A stretch of 64,000 bases of DNA from NCBI GenBank assembly GCA_959347315.1, contig OY365810.1, forward strand, positions 21,109,835-21,173,834, written 5' to 3'. Numbering within the stretch: the stretch's first letter is position 1; every line of letters starts with the position of its first letter. The translations under genes were made by a program, and so were the position numbers. Below the pieces are notes generated by a model, which saw nothing but the letters and a program-made list of their open reading frames with translations, searched no databases and was not told the origin of the DNA. The DNA is from Bimastos eiseni. Taxonomy: Eukaryota > Annelida > Clitellata > Crassiclitellata > Lumbricidae. Below are positions 35,385-45,478 of the stretch, in pieces.

Positions 35385-37429
35385 ACACCACTGTATACAT
35401 GAATGTGTGCGCGTGTGTGTAGGTGTGTGTATGCAGAGGTGTATATGTGTATCCGTGTATGTGTGTGCAGTGTAGGTGTGTGTACTGGATTCGTTGAACA
35501 GTGAATAAGGTGTGCTTAGCGGTGAATTTTTGGGCTCTTAATAATATTTAATTTCTTTTAAGCTGGAGTTTATAATGCCCTTATGGGCAATCCATATAAT
35601 ACGTACGCAGCGAAGAGGGTCCGAAAATACGATTTGCTTTCGTAGGGCCTCCTCAATACATGGATGGGCCCTTAATTACTTTCTCTGATACAATCGCTAC
35701 CAGTTTCCAATTACAATAATAATCACGTGTAGGAAACACCGTAACCGTCACTCGCAGGTGACTGCTTTAATTACTGTGACAAAAACAAAAACTGTTACAA
35801 GACGAAGCAGAAGTTCTATTATGGTGATGTTTGTGATGTACTAAATGCAAACCATACGGACGATCAATTATTTCATGGACATGAATGCATTTGTCCAACG
35901 ATGAATTATCTCGATTGCACCAGAATACGATCACCTTAACATGGATCGCATTATTCGGAGCAACGCATTCGAAACAACTGTCCGATTAAGGCGCAATAAT
36001 TTCAGGTTCATGCGACGTCAGAGGACAGTCTTAACCACGTTGATATGGTAAGCGATGGAAATCTGGTTTGCTGATTAGCGTTCCCATCTGCATGTGTGGC
36101 TTCTTGCGTCTCCATTGCACCGCTCATCCGATGAAGACCTGCGCAGTTGGTGACCAAACAGACTGGTCAGCGGTGTATCGCGTTCTTCTGTAGAACGCCG
36201 AAGGAGGAGATTGCTTGCAACGACGGTGCAAAGTGCCGTTGGCTACCAATAGATTTCTGTCGACCGAGCGCTGGATGGAACTAATTGCTGACGATGATGA
36301 AACGTCTCTCGTTTAAGGAACAAGGACATGTGGGAGAGGCCACGAATGCTGATTAGCATTGCCATTCGGTTAGAGTGGCTATTGGAGAAGATATATTTAG
36401 TTTAAAAGATATATTTAGTGTCTCAATCATACGTCTGACTGAATTTGCCAAATTATTCTGTTTTGCTGTGGCCTTCCATTCACACTGTTCTGTCGGTATC
36501 TGGATTTTGATTGTTTTCAATACTTACACTGAATCTTATGACTTGGTAGAATGCACCAGTTTGATTGACAGAAGAGAGGTTCTGGTAGAAATTACAATCA
36601 AACATAATATCGTTTTCTCTTCCTCGTTTTTTCTTCTTGATTTTGTTCCTAATTTTATCTTCTTACCTTTTTTAATTCATTGGATCCTTTCTTATATCTA
36701 GCCTTCATTTAAATTTGCTTTCTTCCTTTTCTCTCTGATTTTCCTCGTAACTTATTTCTACCCTTCCTTATTTCCATTCTTCCCCATTCCTTGTTGTTTA
36801 ACTGAGTCACTTATTTACCTATATACTTTGAGTCTTTGACAACTCGTGATGCCGATTATTGTTGTTAAGAAGAAAAGCTTCGATGAAAACCTTATGAACC
36901 TAATAATAATCAGTCGTTTGTTTTGTTGTTCGGGTCCACAGACGGAGTCATCTCGGAAACAGAATAGAGCTACTTACGTCAAGATGAATCGAATGGTCAA
37001 ACTATCGAAACGTTTCCTAAGTGGAAGAAACGCTCCTTTGTCGGTTCTTGTGAGTAGATTACAATTTCATCGCTTCTTACATTATTACATGCTGTCGATG
37101 AAAAGATCAGCAGGCGAGGAAGTTGACTGGTTTCCTTCTTTAGACGTGAAAAATAGCACCAACGGATGCAGTCGAAGATTGACTTAGCTGGATGTTCTTA
37201 TCATTTGAGGGCCTTAGAGCATATTACCCAAGACGTTTCATTCGGTTGTTTTCCTTCTTAGGACGTACTCTTCCTTCGGTCCTTTTTCCCACACATGTGG
37301 GCGTATCTGACGAGTAATAATTTAGCTCCGGCAGGAAATACATATAAAAAAATAGATAACATGGCTGAGGGGAATTCCGTCCATTTCAGGATTTGATGAA
37401 ATCTTATAAATAAAGAAGACTTTCTGTGT

Positions 37430-37925
37430 GTCACTCTGTCAGGCGACGCATTTCTACAGTTTTACATCTATTGACTCGAAACCGTCGCCGTTGGCTCAGG
37501 GAACACCTGGGACACGCAGTAGAGGGATTCCTGAACCCCGTAGCCGCCCTCTTCCTGGTCTCCAGGGCCAAAAATCTACGGCGCACCTCTCACACACCCA
37601 TAAAAGCAAAGTTTCCTTCTTATTCGCCAGGATCATGTTACCTGCAACATATCGTACACGTAACTGGTATACAGTATCGTTTGCACAGTCGGTCATGCGG
37701 GTATGTACTATAAACACTATTTATTTACATGTATATCTAGATTCTGTGTATGTGTCTGTCTCTCCGTTTATGCATCTGCGCACTTTAACAGCTATTCACT
37801 CGAAACTTTCGCCGTTCGCTCGGGGAACACCTCGAACACCCAGAAGAGGGGCGGCCGCCGTCTTCCTCCTCGCCAGGGCCAAGAACCTGTCTTTACCCGG
37901 GCACCGTGTGCCCCAGCTAGTACTT
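37430..37925. repeat. Direct duplication of about 150 bp
   Basis: Segment 37430-37580 (GACTCGAAACCGTCGCCGTT, then GGGAACACCT and CCAGGGCCAA) recurs with divergence at 37750-37915. The spacing is about 345 bases. It generates overlapping open frames that are not supported as genes. Confidence 0.65.
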
Positions 37926-38359
37926 AAAAGAACTCAAAATGACAGGATCGGACAAGAGGTGTCGCCTCTCTATCTTACATGTGAAGTTGTGACCTAGGCC
38001 TATAGACCTCAACAACTATTTCCTTATATACGGCTACATATAAGTAAGTGTCTCAATCTAGTAATACTTGACTTTAAATCTGCACTGACATCGTTGAAAG
38101 TTTGCAGGTATTTCTTCTTTGTAACTCAGTTCACACTACACGACAGACCAACACAAAATGCAAGATGAGGGAGAGAAGAGAACATTTGATAGGATGAGGT
38201 ACGAGAAGACATGACATATAACTTAAAAACAACAAAGCGAATGGAATAAACAATCTAGACCTACCAGCAAAGCTGATAAAAGTCTCCAGGAAGGAATTTA
38301 TCGGTCAAATGATTAATTGATAACATCTGACGAACTCTTTGTTTTCGTCTTTTGATTAG

Positions 38360-38426
38360 GAATTTGTTACTCCGATCCGCGCGGACAGCAGAGAACCAAG
38401 CGTCTACGAAATGACTGAGAGGAACC

Positions 38427-38459
<33 letters not shown>

Positions 38460-38935
38460 AGAACGGTGCTAAGCCAGCGGTCCGCATCCAGCAACGCATC
38501 TTCAACAGCGCTTCATCTGCCCAGGGACCTTGTGCCACTTCGTCGCCCACTTCCAACCCCTGTCCATCGTCCGGTTTCTGTAGCCAGGACCCAAACACCT
38601 TCGAGAAGCAGTTCCTTCGGACGCTGGACAAAGTCTACCAGACGATTGAAAAGAACGAGTATCGCCTTGAAGAACAGGACCGCAAGGAAGCAATCAAGCG
38701 TGACTGGCAGCAGGTGGCGCTCGTGGTCGATCGGGTCCTGCTGTTGATTTTCATGGTCGCCACCCTCAGCATTACGACGGCCATTTTGTTTCATGCCCCC
38801 CACTCACGTGAGTTCCTCTTCGGTGGATTCTATTCAACTGATCCAGACCTCGATAATTCCTCCTCCTCTTCCCTCGATGCCACTTCTACAACCGATGCTT
38901 CAAAACCACCGTCGATCGGAATCAGGGAAGAGTAG
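38360..38935 (+). CDS. Nicotinic acetylcholine receptor subunit, last exon (cytoplasmic loop, TM4, C-terminus)
   Basis: After the pyrimidine-rich acceptor TTTTCGTCTTTTGATTAG the frame opens immediately (a TAG of the acceptor closes it upstream), phase 0, and runs 191 codons to TAG 38933-38935. It encodes the variable TM3-TM4 loop, including an eight-alanine run from a (GCT)n tract (38430-38459), then the amphipathic MA helix EEQDRKEAIKRDWQQVALVV, TM4 VDRVLLLIFMVATLSITTAI and a Ser/Asp-rich extracellular tail of about 45 residues. WQQVALVVDR is the diagnostic entry to TM4. The ATG at 38411 inside this exon is internal, not a start. The stop codon lies within the first unit of a 14-bp tandem repeat. 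Confidence 0.93.
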
Positions 38936-39048
38936 GCCTTAGAGAGTAGGCCTAGAAGAGCAGGCCTAGAAGAGTAGGCCTAGGAGAGCAGGCCTAGGAG
39001 AGTAGGCCCAGGAGAGTAGGCCTAGAAGAGCAGGCCTAGAAGAGTAGG
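38928..39048. repeat. 14-bp tandem repeat in the receptor 3'UTR, about 8 copies
   Basis: The unit is AGAGTAGGCCTAGA/AGAGCAGGCCTAGG. The first unit overlaps the receptor stop codon (GAA-GAG-TAG-GCC), so the termination codon is part of the repeat motif. Each unit contains the AGGCCTA palindrome core that is frequent elsewhere in the window. Confidence 0.9.
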
Positions 39049-39876
39049 TGAGGTACCGTAACACGGTTGGTCCATGACGTATTCGTGTAATCGATGCATG
39101 ATGACGTCATAACCAAGTGAGTCCAAATGAGTACCTGTTAGGGAGGCGCCCGGATCCGCCAGTCTTCTGGAATCAAAAGTAATGATCATTTGGGTTCGTA
39201 TCGGATAGGTATGGACGGAGCCAACAGATGAGAGGCCCCGAAACCAGTGCATGAGAGGTCAGAGGACGATGGAGAAGAATATCGTCATCGACCGACATTG
39301 AATGTTGAGAAGAAATCGTAGAGAGCCAGCTGAGTTCAAACCTATCAGCAGAAAAATAGATCTAAGAAAGTAATGAAAGGAGGGCAGTCTCTGCGGAATG
39401 GTGGGCCAGACTAGTAAGCAGGAGGGAGACCAGATTGATCAATATGGGAGAGAAGATGGACAGAGACAAAACGTTCTAGAGTCTTAGAAGCAAATTATAG
39501 ATTTCAGATTGATCTATCTATGGAAATGATAGATTTCAGATTGACCTATATATGGCAGGGGCTTGTGTCAAAGTAAGGGGTTTCGAGCATTGAAAAGACA
39601 ATGGTCCATTTCTGTAAGGGATGGATGCACATTCGATCCATGCCTCCGCCTCTTGCACAATCCGTGTAGGACTTATACCTCTTCTTTATGGACCGTTTTG
39701 CTGTATATATGTCGCGGGTTTCTTTCTGTCGGCGATTTATTCAGATGAAACTAAAGACGTTTGTTGCATGTCAAAAGAAAGCGATCAACGTTTGTGTACA
39801 TCATCACATGTTATAGTATTCACAAATGTGCGAGCAATATAATATGTAGTTAACAAGCTGACACAAATGGTGTAAC

Positions 39877-40537
39877 CGTATGCGGACGATTCATCCCCGG
39901 ACGATTCATCCCGGACGATTCATCCTCGGACGATTCATCCTCGGACGATTCATCCACAGGACGATTCATCCAGCGGACGATTCATCCGGAAAGTCAATCC
40001 AGGACCATTCATCCAAAATAAATAAATTAAAAAAGTCCTTTTTACATATTATATGAGGCGATTAGTAATTAAATTATAGTGTTTGACTCTTTGAGTCACT
40101 CTTCTGTAAGTGCTAACCCTTCAAACTTACCGTTATTCTCAAGCCAAAATCCAGTGTGGAAATGCATTGCAAGAAATGGTCTTACTTGACCCTCGAAATA
40201 AAATACTTCTCCTCCAAGTATACAAAAGCCCCTTATAGGGTCTAAAGAGAACCCTTGGTGCCACCCAAAACGACAAGCACCCATCTGTTACAATCATTCT
40301 TCTCTAAGTGGTAACACACCAACGGTAGAAGGTTGCTGTTCAATGGCCCTTACAACGGCGATTTATTATTGCATTTAAAGACACTTTGGATGAATGGTCC
40401 TGGATTGACTGGATTGATGATTGGTCCGGATGAATCGTCCGGGGATGAATCGTCCTGTGGATGAATCGTCCGAGGATGAATCGTCCGAGGATGAATCGTC
40501 CGGGATGAATCGTCCGGGGACGAATCGTCCCCAAATC
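39877..40537. mobile_element. Foldback element C (661 bp), non-autonomous
   Basis: The left end is CGTATGC-GGACGATTCATCC followed by about eight 15-bp units of GGACGATTCATCC plus two variable bases. The right end on the opposite strand is GATTTGG-GGACGATTCGTCC with the same tandem units. It is flanked by perfect 8-bp direct repeats GGTGTAAC (39869-39876 and 40538-40545). The 360-bp core has no ORF and includes two overlapping AATAAA hexamers just inside the left arm (40017-40026). It lies about 0.94 kb 3' of the receptor stop codon; no AATAAA or ATTAAA occurs between the stop and the element. Confidence 0.9.
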
Positions 40538-41126
40538 GGTGTAACATCGAAAGTCGTATATACATGTTTAGGCTATATCAGTCGATTGTTTCGATTGATC
40601 CCTGTGGATAAATTTCGTGTCAATTTGAACCTCGAGTCGTCGGGTATAAGAATGAAACTAAAAGAGGAAGACGTGTATTAGATATCACTGGAGAGGAACG
40701 CAACTGCTGTCTATTACATCAACCACATTTACCATAGTTCTATATAATTATTATTATGATTATTGATGCATTCATAGGTTGTGTGTATTGTAATTATAGA
40801 TTTATATAGCGCCTCTCACAGAATGACTATTCAGAGGCGCTCTATATAGAATGTAGACCTATACAGGCAACTCTAAGCAGCATAACGTGCAAGTACTTCT
40901 GTAACTACCGTACCGTACACAACCTAAGCGAATTGATTGGATGGATAATACATGTGTATCCTTCACGCCATAACTGCTTTTTTTAACATGTTTCACGCCA
41001 TTTGAATACCAATTCAGCGGTCTATGTGTATAATATATGTATTTTAACTCCAAGTAACCTTTTACCTCGGTTGTGTAATTGAAAAGCATAAGTTTTTCAA
41101 ATTGAGTTCATCAAGCTGTGATATAA

Positions 41127-41290
41127 TACACTGGGGCACATAGCTGAGGAACCGAGTTCGATACCCGTATATCCCATACGGTTGATTAGTCCTTCTCTCG
41201 CTAGGCGGCAGCGTTGGTTAAATTTGATGTATAGCTCAATTGCACCTTGCTTGACCACCGAAACACGGAAACAGTTAAACTCAATTCCTG
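41127..41290 (+). mobile_element. tRNA-related SINE, family 2, copy 1
   Basis: It contains a B-box-like GAGTTCGATACCC and a body (ACGGTTGATTAGTCCTTCTC, then TCGCTAGGCGGCAGCGTTGG) shared with 49690-49830 on the same strand. Confidence 0.65.
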
Positions 41291-41329
41291 TTATAAGTTA
41301 ACTTGTTACTATGCGTTCATACTCTACTT

Positions 41330-41568
41330 ACAATACAATACAATACAATACAACTCGGCATTTATGACGCGCTTTGACATGACAAGTCGTGCACGAAAGC
41401 GCGCACATGTCTCGACTCGTGACGCAACTGCAATTGTAATTCAGAGCATTTGTGCGCGAAGGACTTGCTCAAAGTTACTCAGTGAGCCTTGGACGAGAAT
41501 CGAACCCGCTCACTCAGCGCACACTGAGTGTTATGGGCCGACCGCTCTAACCAATCAGCCGCCATGCC
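41330..41568 (-). mobile_element. tRNA-derived SINE, family 1, copy 2
   Basis: The minus strand begins GGCATGGCGGCTGATTGGTT (A-box region) with a B-box-like GGTTCGATTCT and a body matching copy 1 (CACTGAGTAACTTTGAGCAA, then GTCCTTCGCGCAC). It ends at 41331-41352 in a short (TTGTA)n tail, typical of SINE 3' ends. Confidence 0.85.
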
Positions 41569-41619
41569 ATACTTTGGAATCATGCTGCGTTGTTGTAAGT
41601 TTGAAAAAAAGAAAATTAT

Positions 41620-41622
41620 TGT

Positions 41623-41661
<39 letters not shown>

Positions 41662-41666
41662 TATTA

Positions 41667-41704
<38 letters not shown>

Positions 41705-41705
41705 G

Positions 41706-41736
<31 letters not shown>

Positions 41737-41780
41737 CAATATTATTATTATTGTTGTTGTTATTATTATTATTTTGTAAA
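41620..41780. repeat. (ATC)n/(ATT)n microsatellite
   Basis: An (ATC)n block changes to (ATT)n with GTT interruptions. Isoleucine- and methionine-only open frames over it are artefacts. Confidence 0.95.
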
Positions 41781-41883
41781 ATTGCATCTGGTTCTTGTTT
41801 TCATCGCGACGAACTGAGGACCCACCTGACGAATATAATAACAACTTACTTCATATTATGTGTTCATGCATATAATCCCACTG

Positions 41884-41885
<2 letters not shown>

Positions 41886-41920
<35 letters not shown>

Positions 41921-41940
41921 GTAATAATAATAATAACATA
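41886..41940. repeat. (ATA)n microsatellite
   Basis: About 55 bases of ATA units. Confidence 0.95.
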
Positions 41941-42384
41941 GTTTATATTCACACGTGTAAGCATATACATAATTGTTCAGGCTTGCGCATGCGAACTGTG
42001 AAACGGTTTGCAGTGATAAACATTTCGCTGTTCGATAATTCCTGAAGGTTGGCGGCTCTTCAACAGTTCTTTAGCAGTTCCTATAGATTTAGTATAGTCG
42101 GATATTGCCCTCATAAAGAAATCAGTCAACAACAAAAACTACTGTTTGCAAAAGGTACCTGTATGTATCTTTCTACGTTATTTTTTGAATAGACATGATA
42201 TATACAGCATACTATTTTTGCGTTCAGAAATCCTTTTCTGTATAATATGATATCTTACATGTTGTTCAATAGGCCTACGTACTTTCTTCTGTGTTTCCGA
42301 TGTATTGGCAAGCATGCAAGCCTGCACAATGTGCACTAGGCGGCGCCTGTGATCCAAGTGTAGATATCGACGCAAGAGTTCATG

Positions 42385-42412
42385 TCATTCATTCATTCAT
42401 TCATTCATTCAT
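42385..42412. repeat. (CATT)n microsatellite
   Basis: About six CATT units. Confidence 0.9.
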
Positions 42413-42429
42413 ATAGTATTCGATGTGGA

Positions 42430-42655
42430 AATGCGTTTCTTACTTTATCTTTATATGCTTTAAAGGCACCTTTTCATCGATGATTAAACGGAAAAACATC
42501 TGCCGAATCGATAAACAATGTTCTTTTTTATCGTCTTATTCCTTATCTCCTATTTTTCATTGCATTTCTTATTTTATCATTAAAGGCACAATTTCATCGA
42601 TGATTAAATGGTTTCACCTGCCGAATCGATAAACAATGCTCGACTTTATCGTTGT
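42430..42655. repeat. Tandem duplication of about 120 bp
   Basis: The block containing ATTTCATCGATGATTAAA and TGCCGAATCGATAAACAATG (first copy to about 42535) is repeated with minor changes to about 42650. Confidence 0.85.
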
Positions 42656-42835
42656 TGTTTCTCAGTAGCCCAACTGTAAGATTTGTACACGCTCCTTTTT
42701 TGCAGAAGCTTACTTGTTGACTCTGCTATCTTTGTACATTGTGCGATGTATAATAGATCATGCTCTAGGCCTTCTGAAGATGATTTTCAAGTGTTAAATA
42801 AAATAGAATGTATGCTTGTTGAAACAAATCTGAGA

Positions 42836-43699
42836 GGCCGTTCACATATTATATAACGCACAAAATCTCAATTTTTGACCCACCCATACCCCTAATAACG
42901 TTATATAACAGCAGCTATGACCCCCGCCCCTATATTATATAACAGATATGCTACCTACCCCCATACCCCACCCCAGAAGCAACAACAAGCCTACTAGTAG
43001 CCTACAGCATGACAATGCTGTAGGCTACTAGTAGTGACGTAAATTCTATCTAAAACACCATTTTTGTTTCCCTCCTGTTTTGCACTAGAAATGAGGATTA
43101 CAGTATCACACAGAATTCATTGGTTTAATATTGCACTATCAGATATTTATCGATAGGTTCGCGGTACAACTCTACCTATTGAGTAGCGTGTGATACAGAG
43201 TGTATACTACAGCTACAATTGGGTATTTAAGCAAACAAATTATTTACACATACTATAGGAAATGAAATCAAACATCTTGATAATACGAACCAAAATAATT
43301 ATTTCAAGTAACTTAATTTCAATTTAAACCACAACCATAACAATTCACACAGAATTGAATGTAAGAGCATTTAAAGCCATGCACAGGAAGTTGTTAAAAT
43401 TGTAATCAGGAAAATCTTAAAACTGGATTTATAAATAATAAATCAATTCGCCAGGTGACAGCTGATGGCGCTAGTTTTGGTTCACAACGTAGTGTGAACT
43501 TCGATTAAACAAAAAAGGTCAGTGGTAGGCCTACATGGAATTTCCAATTGGCAGGCAGACAGGTAAAAAGCATAAGCTGAAAAAGTTTTTTATATAACAG
43601 AACCTTTAACCTACCCCCCTCCACCCTGCACAGTATAACGCTAACAAAATAGGAACCCACCCACCTACCCCTTGAGCGTTATATAATATGTGAACGGCC
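42836..43699. mobile_element. MITE with perfect terminal inverted repeats (864 bp)
   Basis: The left end GGCCGTTCACATATTATATA and the right end on the opposite strand are identical for at least 24 bases (continuing ACGC). No ORF is present. Direct target duplication is not clear. The element contains an internal perfect hairpin at 42991-43034 (20-bp arms, 4-base loop). Superfamily unassigned. Confidence 0.85.
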
Positions 43700-45353
43700 C
43701 TTAGACGAAACATCAGACATCGAAACATAACATCAACTCTCAAAGTTGTCTCCTGCAACGCGGCGTTTAGATTCATAGACCAGTTATTCTAGCTGCTTAA
43801 AAACGGTTTCATAGATAGAACAGTCTCATAATTATGATCGTACACGTTTCAAATAACAGTATTCTGGTTTTATTTGTCATATAATTTTATTACTATTTTT
43901 ATTTAATAAGGTCACAGTTGAATTACGCATGGTTATGTATCAAAATGAGAAATGCAGGCAGGCTATTACTTACAAATTTTAACATAACTGGCCTGTACAA
44001 TGAGACGCCATCATGTTTCACGCGTATGTTCGTAGTTATATTCCTGGAATTTCGGCGAGTTCGAAAATACAATAGCAAATTCATAGATAACTTCGGCCAA
44101 CTTCTTCAATTTTAGATAGCAGTAGGAACAAATACCTACGCTGCTTTGGTTTTGTTCAAAAATAGGCGGGAGATTTTTTAACACGATGGCCCAAATATCC
44201 GACGGATGCAAGATGGATACCCGCTACAGCCCATTAAGGTTGAATCAATCACCTTCCACTGCAAGAGGCGACTGTAAAACTGACAGCAGGACAGGGGGCA
44301 TCGCATCGCCCATCGCAGGGGGCCTCGCACGACTGCCATGCATTAAAATTTGACGCCTAATAACTTAAACTTGTTCTAATCTGTTACTACAATAACATGC
44401 AATCTTACTGCTTAGGTCTACTTGTCAGTTCTAATTAATAAACGAATAGTAGGCCTATTATTTGTAGTATAATTGAAGTTTTTTTAAGTTTTCCGCGGTC
44501 GCTTATATCGAAGCGTTTGTGTGAGGATTTTAGTCAGGTTCCACTAACTTCAAATTTGCAATCTTACAGCTACAGCCTACATTGGCCAGCAGAACTCAGG
44601 CCCTATTACTTCTCTTCTATAGACGTTTGCCTGAAGTCGAGGATTACAGGACATGTTCGACATAGATGTCTATGCGCGTCTGATTTGTGCTCAGTTGTGA
44701 ATATTATCAATGTACGTGTTTGCAAATGCAAAATGTTAGATGAGTGGAAAAATCTGAATTGATGATTCTAATTCAAAATAAGTTAACCAGGATATAGAGC
44801 AGGACACGACTTGCATTCCAGTGGAACAGATGAATTTCAATATACAATTTCATTAGACGCCTTTCGATCATAGAAATGGCGTTGATTTCTAGAAGCAGCT
44901 TAGAAAAGATACCGCCGCATTCTCATCAGAGTGAGCCTTTTGAGTTTGCCCTTTATATGCTGCTCTGAGCTCTCAGTAGGGCTACTCTGTTCTCTGTGGA
45001 AGGCATTGGCACAGGTCAAAGAGCATTTTATCGAACATCCCCGAAGACTCGTTCGTGGAATGCAGCACACAACAAATTGCCAAACTAGCGTTTCTGGAGA
45101 CTCTGTTGCTATAAGTTGTTTTAATGTCTTTTAATTAAAGGATGCTGCTTTCCTCATGATGATGATAATGATGATGACAACAATGATTGTGAAATTGCAT
45201 AAATTTAAGTTTTATGGAGTAAGCCATACCCAGTTTAAAATATTTTTTTCATTTTCTCAAGGTTTTTTTTAGCACAAGAGGTTGCATTTTAAAAGGAATT
45301 AAACTGTCTAATGAGTTAAATTTTTATCGAGGCACAAAACCATTCGAAGCTGT

Positions 45354-45359
45354 TTTATT
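45354..45359 (-). terminator. Candidate poly(A) signal of the neuropeptide gene
   Basis: TTTATT on plus is AATAAA on minus, about 120 bases past the neuropeptide stop codon. Confidence 0.55.
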
Positions 45360-45478
45360 TTTTTTAAATAAATCAAAAGGTGTTGGTGTTTTGACCGACC
45401 ATACGCCGCGCGTCAAAGTTGCAACTTTTCTGGTTAAGTCCACTGCTGCAGGTCATGAGAGGATGCGTCACTCTTCCT

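Larger units (their letters stand above)
30119..38359 (+). other. Last receptor intron (8.2 kb)
   Basis: It runs from donor GTAAGA at 30119 to acceptor TTTTGATTAG at 38359. Contents: a CTA/ATT-rich tract (30190-30350), a 20-bp minisatellite (32505-32725), a short 27-bp tandem repeat (33533-33620), a tRNA-derived SINE (35200-35384) and a direct duplication (37430-37925). Nothing gene-like is seen in 30900-32450, 33700-35190 or 35600-37400; short Leu/Phe-rich open frames there lack any family features. Confidence 0.7.
40546..45350. other. Repeat-rich interval between the receptor and neuropeptide genes
   Basis: Apart from the SINEs, microsatellites, short duplication and MITE listed separately, I see no coding sequence. 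43900-45300 has only short open frames with no recognisable motif. Confidence 0.55.

Noticed and set aside
38411..38935. Treating the ATG at 38411 as the start of a separate small membrane protein
   Set aside because: The frame is open back to a pyrimidine-rich acceptor at 38359 and the protein is the MA helix and TM4 of the receptor.
41479..41844. Ile/Met-rich open frames over 41.6-41.8 kb and 48.0-48.3 kb
   Set aside because: Trinucleotide microsatellite artefacts.
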